Positions 1 through 5,761 of a stretch of 5,878 nt of DNA are shown in pieces (the first letter of the stretch is position 1; each line of letters begins with the position of its first letter). Source of the stretch: Bacteroidota bacterium. GTDB taxonomy: Bacteria > Spirochaetota > Spirochaetia > JABMQR01. Under the pieces are notes generated by a model. The model had not been told where the DNA came from. It made no database searches and saw only the letters and a list, made by a program, of their open reading frames with translations. Made by a program: the position numbers and the translations under genes. The DNA lies in contig JABMQR010000017.1 of NCBI GenBank assembly GCA_013202335.1, positions 1 to 5,878 on the forward strand. The letters run 5' to 3'.

Positions 1-87
1 CGTGATCTCATGGTAAACTTCGCAGGAATATTTGAAGTGTATTTACTTGCCTTACAAGGTCTTATTTGCTTTCCTGTCAGGCACTAA
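1..87 (+). CDS. Possible C-terminal end of an upstream gene (partial)
   Basis: Frame 1 is open from the window edge to a TAA at 85-87, giving 28 residues that end in CFPVRH. The other two plus frames hit stops early (14-16 in frame 2; 3-5 and 33-35 in frame 3). The tail is hydrophobic in the middle (VYLLALQGLICF) but matches no family I recognise. If real, it overlaps the TTG start of the deacetylase by 22 bases, or ends two bases before the alternative ATG at 90. Such tight spacing would fit an operon that begins upstream of the window. An open stretch this short could also be chance, so the call is weak. Confidence 0.25.
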   Translation, partial: RDLMVNFAGIFEVYLLALQGLICFPVRH

Positions 88-989
88 CTATGGATGTAGA
101 ACCCCTTAAGCTTAACCCTTTATGGACAGGACCGGAGGATAAAGAATCATCTGAGCTCTATATAAAGCATTACTGGGATATCTGTACAGAGTACAGTTTT
201 ACCCCCAGCTTTTTTATTCATCCCGAAGCTGCGGTGCTGCACAGTGAGCTTTTCACAAAATACCTGAATCTGGGCTCAACATTAGGATTGCATGTGCATT
301 CGACTAAATTCCATTATCCAGACTACACATACGAATTTGGTTATTATTCAGCTGCTGTGCAGGAAGAAATTGTTTTATCAGCCTCGAAAGAATGGGAGCG
401 TGCTTTAGGATTTAAACCTCTCTATTTTCGTCCGGGAGCATTCAGTGCCAACGATGCTACAGCCTCGACGCTGGTTAAGCTTGGATTTCGGGGTGGATCA
501 CTCTCAATACCGGGAAGAGTTTGGACTCAAAGATACTGCATATGGGCAGGAGTACCGCGCTATCCTCATCGGGTTCATCCTGATTTTCGCTGTGCCCGGG
601 GAAGTCTTGATTTTATAGATATACCATTAAGTGTGGATTTTAGCAGGCCTGGTTCTTCAAAACAATATACCTGTTATGAAGACCTACGGCCGTCGGGCAG
701 GAAAAGTTCTCCTCAGGATATACTCCGTGGTATTATAGAGCAAATATCCAGGGATAATCCAAAAATTCCTGTCCTGCAGGTAATCACACACAATGACCAG
801 TCCTTTGAAAATCCTTCAAATGAATCACGAAAAAGACTGGAGTCGACACTGCAGTCAATAAATTCCATCTGCAGGGAGTATGGTTTTATTCCCGAAAGTT
901 CGACCATTGAAAAAATTACCGATTTGGCTTTGGCGATGCCGCTTGATAGCCCGGGTACATGGGAACAGGATAATGACGTGCATTTTTAA
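66..989 (+). CDS. Polysaccharide deacetylase (NodB-fold) family protein
   Basis: A 307-residue protein of the NodB-type carbohydrate esterase/deacetylase superfamily, whose members use a metal ion to hydrolyse N-acetyl, amide or related bonds. Visible motifs: the first strand LTMDVEP (Asp10 as candidate base, Glu12), GLHVHSTKFH (His76, His78, His83 as candidate metal ligands), RPGAFSAND (Arg122-Pro123-Gly124), and VITHND near the end (His242). No signal peptide is seen, so the enzyme is probably cytoplasmic. The TTG at 66 has AAGG six bases upstream and places about seven residues before the first strand, as usual for the family. ATG at 90 would remove part of that strand, and an in-frame stop at 33-35 limits any longer form. 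Motif 1 reads D-V-E instead of the classical D-D, so the substrate need not be a polysaccharide. The next gene follows after about 50 bases. The family is fairly sure; the substrate is unknown. Confidence 0.8.
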   Translation: MLSCQALTMDVEPLKLNPLWTGPEDKESSELYIKHYWDICTEYSFTPSFFIHPEAAVLHSELFTKYLNLGSTLGLHVHSTKFHYPDYTYEFGYYSAAVQEEIVLSASKEWERALGFKPLYFRPGAFSANDATASTLVKLGFRGGSLSIPGRVWTQRYCIWAGVPRYPHRVHPDFRCARGSLDFIDIPLSVDFSRPGSSKQYTCYEDLRPSGRKSSPQDILRGIIEQISRDNPKIPVLQVITHNDQSFENPSNESRKRLESTLQSINSICREYGFIPESSTIEKITDLALAMPLDSPGTWEQDNDVHF

Positions 990-1025
990 TAACTGCATCT
1001 AGTGAGCAGTGTAGATGAAATATAT

Positions 1026-1030
1026 GGAGA
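1026..1030 (+). promoter_or_regulatory. Ribosome binding site favouring the ATG at 1041
   Basis: GGAGA lies ten bases before ATG 1041. The in-frame GTG at 1002 has no purine-rich site in front of it and would add 13 residues before the conserved FAD-binding strand. This site therefore supports the shorter start. Confidence 0.5.
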
Positions 1031-1040
1031 AAAAACAGCT

Positions 1041-2393
1041 ATGAGCAACACTTGTTACGATGTAATTGTTGCCGGTGGTGGTACCGCAGGTTTTATTGCT
1101 GCTGCAGCGGCTGGCAGGAAAGGTATGAAAACCCTTCTCATTGAAAAAAACAGTCATCTGGGTGGAACTTTGGCAATGGGTATCCCCCTGCTGGGAGTCT
1201 TTGACGGGAATAGTGTGCAGGTTGCCAAAGGGATGGTTGAGGAATTTGTTCAGAGATTGATTCAGGAACAGGGTGCGGTTGGACATGTTCATGGTGCAAG
1301 ATGGTCTAATAAGGGGCACATGCAGGGAGATGCCTTTTCACTTACACCCTTTGATAGTGAAATTGGGAAATATGTTGCTCAGGAGATGGTACTGGAAACC
1401 GGAGCGGAAATCCTTCTTCACACATCTGTTTCGGGTGTAAACAGGGAAAATAACAGGGTAAAAAGCGTAGTTGTTACGAACAAGTCAGGTACTTATACAC
1501 TGGAGGCTTCAGTGTTCGTTGATGCTACAGGAGATGCTGATCTCTGCTCTTTGGCTGGAGCAGAGATGTTACCGAAGACAAAAGTGCAGAACTCCTCAAT
1601 ATTGTTTGTTATGAACCGGGTAGATACAGAGAGACTTGCGGTTGCCTTGGAAAAGGGAGACAACTTGAATGGTTGGGGCTGGTGGCATTCAAGACTGGTA
1701 AGAGGGGAAAAAATTGATACGGATAAAGAGACCTTTATCCATATAGCCGGGCACTTCAAACCCTGGGAAAACGAGGAATCAGAAGTTACATTCACTGCTG
1801 TCTCAATTCGGGAGAATGAAGTGTGTCTTAACGCAACAAGAACCGTTAATATTGATGCAACTAATGCTCAAAGCCTGACAGATGGGGAAATATCCGAAAG
1901 GAGGAATATAAAGAGACTGGTTGATGGATTACGAAAAAATGTTCCCGGATTTGAAAAAGCATATGTCTCCAAAACCGCAGCTCTCGGTATCCGTGAGAGT
2001 CGAACGGTTCTTTGTGATTATGTAATAACCGGAGATGATGTATTTAATCACAGTGATTTCCCTGATTCGGTTGTCAGAGGTGCCTATCCATCCGATATTC
2101 ATGATCCCAAAGGGGGAATAACACAATTCATTTTTATTAAAGATGGGCAAAACTACGGAATTCCTTATAGATGCTTTCTCCCGAAGGATATTGATGGTCT
2201 CTTAGTTGTCGGAAGATCAATTTCAGCTACACAAAAAGCAAATGGAACAGTCAGGCTACAGGGAACGGTAATGGCTCAGGGACAGGCTGTGGGAACTGCC
2301 GCTGCACTTGCGGTTACACATGGGATCTCACCGAGAAATATTGATGTGCAGGAATTACGGAAGGACCTTCTGTCTCAAGGGGCAGTAATATAA
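1041..2393 (+). CDS. FAD-dependent oxidoreductase (PF12831-type)
   Basis: A 450-residue flavoprotein with an N-terminal Rossmann fold. The dinucleotide-binding motif GGGTAG (residues 12-17) follows the strand YDVIVA, and Glu35 at the end of the second strand is placed to bind the ribose of FAD. LGGT (40-43) follows it. A second FAD contact, VDATGDADL, lies around residues 160-168. The C-terminal FAD motif runs from LLVVGRSISA (Gly391, Arg392) through GTVRLQGTVMAQGQAVGTAAAL, typical of PF12831 proteins. Those are often annotated only as FAD-dependent oxidoreductases, and sometimes misleadingly as xanthan lyases. There is no signal peptide, so it is probably cytoplasmic. Substrate and electron acceptor cannot be read from the sequence. 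ATG 1041 is chosen over GTG 1002 because of its GGAGA site and its fit to the fold. The HIT gene starts 13 bases after its stop, suggesting co-transcription. Confidence 0.9.
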   Translation: MSNTCYDVIVAGGGTAGFIAAAAAGRKGMKTLLIEKNSHLGGTLAMGIPLLGVFDGNSVQVAKGMVEEFVQRLIQEQGAVGHVHGARWSNKGHMQGDAFSLTPFDSEIGKYVAQEMVLETGAEILLHTSVSGVNRENNRVKSVVVTNKSGTYTLEASVFVDATGDADLCSLAGAEMLPKTKVQNSSILFVMNRVDTERLAVALEKGDNLNGWGWWHSRLVRGEKIDTDKETFIHIAGHFKPWENEESEVTFTAVSIRENEVCLNATRTVNIDATNAQSLTDGEISERRNIKRLVDGLRKNVPGFEKAYVSKTAALGIRESRTVLCDYVITGDDVFNHSDFPDSVVRGAYPSDIHDPKGGITQFIFIKDGQNYGIPYRCFLPKDIDGLLVVGRSISATQKANGTVRLQGTVMAQGQAVGTAAALAVTHGISPRNIDVQELRKDLLSQGAVI

Positions 2394-2399
2394 GGAGAG
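2394..2399 (+). promoter_or_regulatory. Ribosome binding site for the TTG start at 2407
   Basis: GGAGAG directly follows the stop codon of the oxidoreductase gene and sits seven bases before TTG 2407. The ideal spacing supports a TTG start for the HIT gene. The next in-frame ATG lies deep inside the domain and would remove the GGH motif. Confidence 0.65.
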
Positions 2400-2406
2400 T
2401 TTTGGT

Positions 2407-2931
2407 TTGATTAGTAAGAACAATCAGGTAAAAAATCCATTGGAATCAAAAGCTGAAGGTATTCATCAATTAATATATGAAACAGACAATTTCATTGTTT
2501 GTGTTGATGGATATCCCCATGTATCAAGAGAAGAGGGTGGACATATAATAATTTCTGCAGTAAGCGATATTCCTGATCGAACAAAACTAACTCCTGAACA
2601 AGCAAAAGAGTTTATTCGTTTATCTATGCTTATCGGGGAGGCAATGGAAACAGCTATGAAGAATCGGGGTGTTCCTATTGTCAAAATTAATTATGTAGAT
2701 AATGGTAATTGGGCGTTTAAATACAATCAGAAACCACATCTGCACATGCATATTCTGGGAAGGTCTGCTGATGCAAAAATTCAAATATTTCCTGAAGCCG
2801 TTAAACTTCCAGCAAGGGAGAGTGGTTTTTATGAAAGTTTTCAACCACTGAATAGTGATGATATTCAGGAAGTTATCAGGCAAATAAAGATATTGGAAAA
2901 CACGGAACGATATGTATTAAGTAGCTGGTGA
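2407..2931 (+). CDS. HIT (histidine triad) family protein
   Basis: A 174-residue member of the HIT superfamily of nucleotide-binding hydrolases and transferases. The defining triad is HLHMHIL at residues 111-117 (His111, His113, His115). By family knowledge the middle His113 is the nucleophile that forms a nucleotidyl intermediate. Upstream, GGHIIIS (44-50) matches the conserved strand normally written GGH-hydrophobic. NGNWAFKYNQKP before the triad replaces the common glycine-rich GQ segment, and LGRSADAK with FPEAVKLP follows it. This fits a diadenosine-polyphosphate-hydrolase-like branch (COG0537 type). No signal peptide or membrane segment is visible, so it is cytoplasmic. The TTG start is supported by GGAGAG at seven bases. 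The stop overlaps the ATG of a small downstream ORF (TGATG). Its place among catabolic enzymes is unusual; a role in handling a nucleotide-linked intermediate or in AMP/Ap4A housekeeping is inference. Confidence 0.9.
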   Translation: MISKNNQVKNPLESKAEGIHQLIYETDNFIVCVDGYPHVSREEGGHIIISAVSDIPDRTKLTPEQAKEFIRLSMLIGEAMETAMKNRGVPIVKINYVDNGNWAFKYNQKPHLHMHILGRSADAKIQIFPEAVKLPARESGFYESFQPLNSDDIQEVIRQIKILENTERYVLSSW

Positions 2932-3026
2932 TGCTTAAAATTGAATGCTTTGAAATTAGTGAAGAAGTTCCTTACAACTGGGAACAAACAATACCAGTGG
3001 TTCTGAATACACTGGAAAATCTATAA
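2931..3026 (+). CDS. Possible 31-residue small ORF, coupled to the HIT gene
   Basis: ATG at 2931 shares its first base with the last base of the HIT stop (TGATG), a layout typical of translational coupling. The ORF runs 31 codons to TAA at 3024-3026 and ends 15 bases before the DUF3604 gene, filling the gap almost fully. The peptide is acidic (MLKIECFEISEEVPYNW..., ending in LENL), with no membrane segment and no family I recognise. No Shine-Dalgarno site precedes it, so it would depend on re-initiation. It is in the same frame as the DUF3604 gene. It may be a real small protein, the eroded remnant of a larger gene, or a chance ORF in an intergenic gap. Confidence 0.3.
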   Translation: MLKIECFEISEEVPYNWEQTIPVVLNTLENL

Positions 3027-3029
3027 AGC

Positions 3030-3034
3030 AAGGA
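3030..3034 (+). promoter_or_regulatory. Ribosome binding site of the DUF3604 gene
   Basis: AAGGA lies seven bases before ATG 3042 and four bases after the stop of the small ORF. It fixes the start of the DUF3604 gene, because the same frame is closed by TAA at 3024-3026 just upstream. Confidence 0.65.
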
Positions 3035-3041
3035 TAAAACC

Positions 3042-5129
3042 ATGAAAGATGTTGGTAAAGCATATATTGATACTTCACTACCAGTTGTTGCCGGTTCGTA
3101 TCAAACAATCAGCTATACATTTAAAGCTGGTCATGTAATTGATGACACCGGCTATGTGAAGATAGTTTTTAGATATGCAGGTGATTTTGGTACTCCACAG
3201 TTCTCAGAACCGGATAAACCCAACTACTGCACTGTTTCTACTAACGGAGATTGCCGAATTGAACCCCGTTGGGATGCTAAAGGACATATCCGACCCTGGG
3301 GAAAAGCTTTATATCTTAAAGTGATGGGAGGATTTTTGAACCGGAGCGAGAGTGTTAATGTTGTTTTTGGTGATAAACGGCAAGGATCCCCGGGCTGGCG
3401 GATGCAGACTTTTTGTGAAACTAGTTTTGAATTTAAAACACTTGTTGACCCCTATGCAACATACAGGTTTAAAGAAGTTGAAAAATCTCCGGAATTGGAA
3501 ATAATACCGGGAGAGCCGGTAAAGGCAGTATGTATAGCTCCTTCCCAGGTGCAGACAGGCGAATCCTTTACTGCTTTTTTACGCTTGGAGGATCGTTGGG
3601 GGAATTCAATTGGTTCTGCCCGGAAATATAAGACAATAGCTTCCGGGGTAGAGAAGATTGATACCGTAGTCGTATCTGATCCCGAAACCGGACTTTCAGC
3701 GGAGAGTAATCCGTTCAGGGTTGTTACTATACTTCCTGACAGAAAACAATGGTGGGCTGATTTTCACGGACAATCTGAGGAGACTATTGGTTCGAATACC
3801 ATTGAAAACTATTTCAGGTACGCTCAAGAGTGTTCTGTTCTTGATATTGCTGCACATCAGGGTAATGATTTTCAGATAACCGACGAATTCTGGGAAAATG
3901 TAAACAACACAACAAAAAAATTTTATGAACCGGGAAAATTTGTCACATTCCCGGGATATGAGTGGAGCGGAAATACCCCTCTGGGTGGTGACAGAAACAT
4001 CTATTTTAAACATGAAGGTGAAGAAATTTTCCGCAGCAGTCATGATCTGCTGCCAATGGGAAAGTCTAAATTTTCATCAGCACCTACTGCCAGTGAGCTT
4101 TTTACAAAATTGAAACCAGAAAATTCTTTTGCCTTTGCTCATGTCGGCGGCCGATATGCTGATGTATCCATGCATAAAGAAGATGTTGAAGTTGCCATGG
4201 AGATTCATTCTGCATGGGGAACGTTTGAGTGGTTAGTACAGGATGCCTTAAAGTGCGGCTATAGGATTGGTGTTTGTGCTAATTCTGATGGACACAAGGG
4301 TCGTCCCGGTGCAAGCTATCCGGGAGCCAATAAATTCGGATCTTATGGTGGGCTTACCTGTGTTCTGGCACCTGTTCTCGATAGGGATCATATATTTGAA
4401 GCGCTGCATGCCCGACATTTTTTTGCTACTACCGGACACAGACCGCTTTTTAACGTCTCCCTTATGACTGATAATCAATCTGCAATTATGGGAGATATTG
4501 TAAAAAGCTGTGACAAGGAGCTTGATATCCACATAGAATATCAGGGAACAGCAGCTGTTGAGTATTTAGAAATCTATAGAGGGACGGAGGTTGATAAGTG
4601 CATATACCTTAATCAGCAGGCAGTTTCCGGAAACAGGATAAAGATTATTTGGTTTGGAGCAGAGCGGCGGGGTAGAGATCGGCAGAGTGTATGGGATGGA
4701 GAGCTTTTTGTTTCAGGGAACAGTATAAATCACCTTATCCCTGTTAACTTTTGGAATGCCGATAAACAACCTCGGCTGAAAGGTCAGCAATTAGTTACTT
4801 GGGAGTCGATTACTACGGGCGGTTTATCCGGGGTAATTATTGAATTGGACGACGAAAAACAAGGCACAATTGAAATTAAGACCAAACAGGCTGAATATGC
4901 ATGCAGCGTATCGGATATCAATATAATCCCACAACATATTGATTTAGGAGGGCTTGGAAAGCAGCTCTCCATTAACAGACTGCCGGACTCTGGATTGACC
5001 AGCAGGAATATTGATCTGAAAATGAAACTGGAGAGCCAAAAGGGTATTGAAGACCCGATATTTGTCAAAATTGTGCAGGAAGATGGACATATGGCATGGA
5101 GCAGTCCCCTATATGTTCAGAATTGTTAA
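3042..5129 (+). CDS. DUF3604 family protein with PHP-like metal-hydrolase core
   Basis: A 695-residue protein in three parts. Residues 1 to about 230 look like beta-sandwich domains (alternating strands, no signal peptide). The PHP-like core starts at WWADFHGQSEETIG (Asp240, His242) and continues with LDIAAHQGND (Asp268, His272, Asp276), FPGYEWSGN (Glu307), GGDRN (Asp317), FAHVGG (His367), EIHSAWGTFEW (Glu387, His389, Glu396) and SDGHKGRPG (Asp416, His418). These His, Asp and Glu residues are candidate metal ligands by comparison with PHP enzymes. ARHFFATTGHRPLFNV and the final MAWSSPLYV are signatures typical of DUF3604. The first motif has Gln244 where classical PHP proteins have the second His of HxH. 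No biochemical role is well established for the family; metal-dependent hydrolysis of an ester, phosphoester or related bond is inference. The start is fixed by an AAGGA site, and no export signal is visible. Confidence 0.9.
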   Translation: MKDVGKAYIDTSLPVVAGSYQTISYTFKAGHVIDDTGYVKIVFRYAGDFGTPQFSEPDKPNYCTVSTNGDCRIEPRWDAKGHIRPWGKALYLKVMGGFLNRSESVNVVFGDKRQGSPGWRMQTFCETSFEFKTLVDPYATYRFKEVEKSPELEIIPGEPVKAVCIAPSQVQTGESFTAFLRLEDRWGNSIGSARKYKTIASGVEKIDTVVVSDPETGLSAESNPFRVVTILPDRKQWWADFHGQSEETIGSNTIENYFRYAQECSVLDIAAHQGNDFQITDEFWENVNNTTKKFYEPGKFVTFPGYEWSGNTPLGGDRNIYFKHEGEEIFRSSHDLLPMGKSKFSSAPTASELFTKLKPENSFAFAHVGGRYADVSMHKEDVEVAMEIHSAWGTFEWLVQDALKCGYRIGVCANSDGHKGRPGASYPGANKFGSYGGLTCVLAPVLDRDHIFEALHARHFFATTGHRPLFNVSLMTDNQSAIMGDIVKSCDKELDIHIEYQGTAAVEYLEIYRGTEVDKCIYLNQQAVSGNRIKIIWFGAERRGRDRQSVWDGELFVSGNSINHLIPVNFWNADKQPRLKGQQLVTWESITTGGLSGVIIELDDEKQGTIEIKTKQAEYACSVSDINIIPQHIDLGGLGKQLSINRLPDSGLTSRNIDLKMKLESQKGIEDPIFVKIVQEDGHMAWSSPLYVQNC

Positions 5130-5181
5130 GTGAAATTATCAATTCGAACTAATTCAGGACAGGAACAGGTGCTTTGGATGT

Positions 5182-5187
5182 GAGGAG
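5182..5187 (+). promoter_or_regulatory. Ribosome binding site of the MmgE/PrpD gene
   Basis: GAGGAG is six bases before ATG 5194 but only three before the in-frame GTG at 5191. The spacing favours the ATG. No promoter or terminator-like hairpin is apparent in the 5130-5190 gap, so read-through from the DUF3604 gene is likely. Confidence 0.6.
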
Positions 5188-5193
5188 TTTGTG

Positions 5194-5649
5194 ATGAATG
5201 AAATAACAAAAATCATAGCTGAGTTTGTGGTTGATATCACCTATGATAAAATTCCGGACAAAGTAAAGTCCATGACAGCATCCCTTATTCTGGACACAAT
5301 CGGGTGCATATATTCGGGGAGTACCGCTGACAGTATACGTGAAATAGTAGACTACTTATCAATGTTTGATTCCAATAAGCATGCGGGTGTATTTGGTTTT
5401 AATAAAACAATGAGTGTACATAATGCCGCTTTAATTAATTCAGCAGCCGCCCATGCCCGGGATTATGATGATACTCATGATGAAGCAGTAACCCATGCTT
5501 CTGTAACAACCCTTCCTCCATTAATTGCCCTCAGCCAGTTTTTATCTACATCTGCAGCAGACAGAAATGCCCGGGTAAAACCAATTTCCGGAAAAGATTT
5601 TATTACTGCTTTTTGTATTGCTCTTGAAGTAGCTAATAGAGTATCCTAA
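5194..5649 (+). pseudogene. MmgE/PrpD family gene, 3' part removed by IS insertion
   Basis: The 151 residues match the N-terminal helical domain of the MmgE/PrpD family, which includes 2-methylcitrate dehydratase, cis-aconitate decarboxylase and related epimerases acting on small di- and tricarboxylates. Visible features are SLILDTIGCIYSG (residues 30-42), the segment VHNAALINSAAAHARDYDD with HARDYDDTHD at 87-96 (the family's hallmark Asp-rich loop), HASVTTLPPLIAL, and GKDFITAFCIALEVANRVS at the end. Family members are usually about 450 residues, so only about the first third remains. The reading stops at TAA 5647-5649 just after the conserved E-V-x-x-R helix, and the DNA beyond is AT-rich with stops in every frame. 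A transposase gene begins about 110 bases on. The missing part should lie beyond the right end of the IS. The fragment lacks most of the fold and is unlikely to be active. Confidence 0.85.
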
Positions 5650-5707
5650 AATCTCGTAAAATTATAGCTAGGAATTAATAATCCCTTTAAATACAAACAA
5701 ATAATGC

Positions 5708-5736
5708 TTGACTCCACCCCCATAACTAACTATAAT
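5708..5736 (+). promoter_or_regulatory. Sigma-70-type promoter of the transposase
   Basis: TTGACT at 5708-5713 (one mismatch from TTGACA), a spacer of exactly 17 bases, and a perfect TATAAT at 5731-5736. A/T-rich DNA at about 5686-5706 could act as an UP-like element. Transcription should start near 5741-5745, leaving a leader of only about 17-21 bases before ATG 5762. The -35 box lies just outside the palindrome and the -10 box spans its centre. The mirrored TATAAT on the minus strand has no fitting -35 box (ATAAAC), so the promoter is directional. Confidence 0.8.
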
Positions 5737-5757
5737 TATAGTTAGTTATGGGGGTGG
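5714..5757. repeat. Perfect 44-bp palindrome over promoter and RBS
   Basis: Two 22-base arms with no loop and no mismatch meet at 5735/5736. The left arm runs from CCACCCCC through ATAACTAACTATAA; the right arm is its exact complement, ending in GGGGGTGG at 5757. The right arm contains the transposase ribosome binding site; the centre is the -10 box. In RNA that covers both arms it can form a very stable hairpin, with a GC-rich base pairing CCACCCCC to GGGGGUGG. It is not a good intrinsic terminator, because only GTTT follows. It could also bind a dimeric repressor or the transposase as DNA. Confidence 0.95.
5750..5757 (+). promoter_or_regulatory. Transposase ribosome binding site, sequestered in palindrome
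   Basis: GGGGGTGG resembles the extended Shine-Dalgarno GGAGGTGA with both A replaced by G, changes that keep G-U wobble pairing with 16S rRNA. Its first five bases end seven bases before ATG 5762. All eight bases are in the right palindrome arm and would pair with the left arm in any transcript that enters from upstream. Confidence 0.6.
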
Positions 5758-5761
5758 GTTT

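Noticed and set aside
1002..1040. GTG 1002 as start of the FAD oxidoreductase
   Set aside because: No ribosome binding site precedes it, and the added 13 residues fall before the conserved first strand. ATG 1041 has GGAGA upstream.
999..1319. Minus-strand open frame of about 106 codons opposite the oxidoreductase
   Set aside because: It lies opposite the conserved FAD-binding region of a clear plus-strand gene, has no ribosome site that I can see and resembles no family. It is a shadow frame.
3696..4043. Minus-strand open frame of about 115 codons opposite the DUF3604 core
   Set aside because: It is antisense to the most conserved PHP-like motifs of the plus-strand protein and has no recognisable features of its own.
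5661..5745. Near repeat of ATTATAGCTAG (5661-5671) and ATTATAGTTAG (5735-5745)
   Set aside because: Ten of eleven bases match, but in AT-rich DNA this is easily chance, and without the right IS end I cannot link it to a terminal repeat or transposase site.
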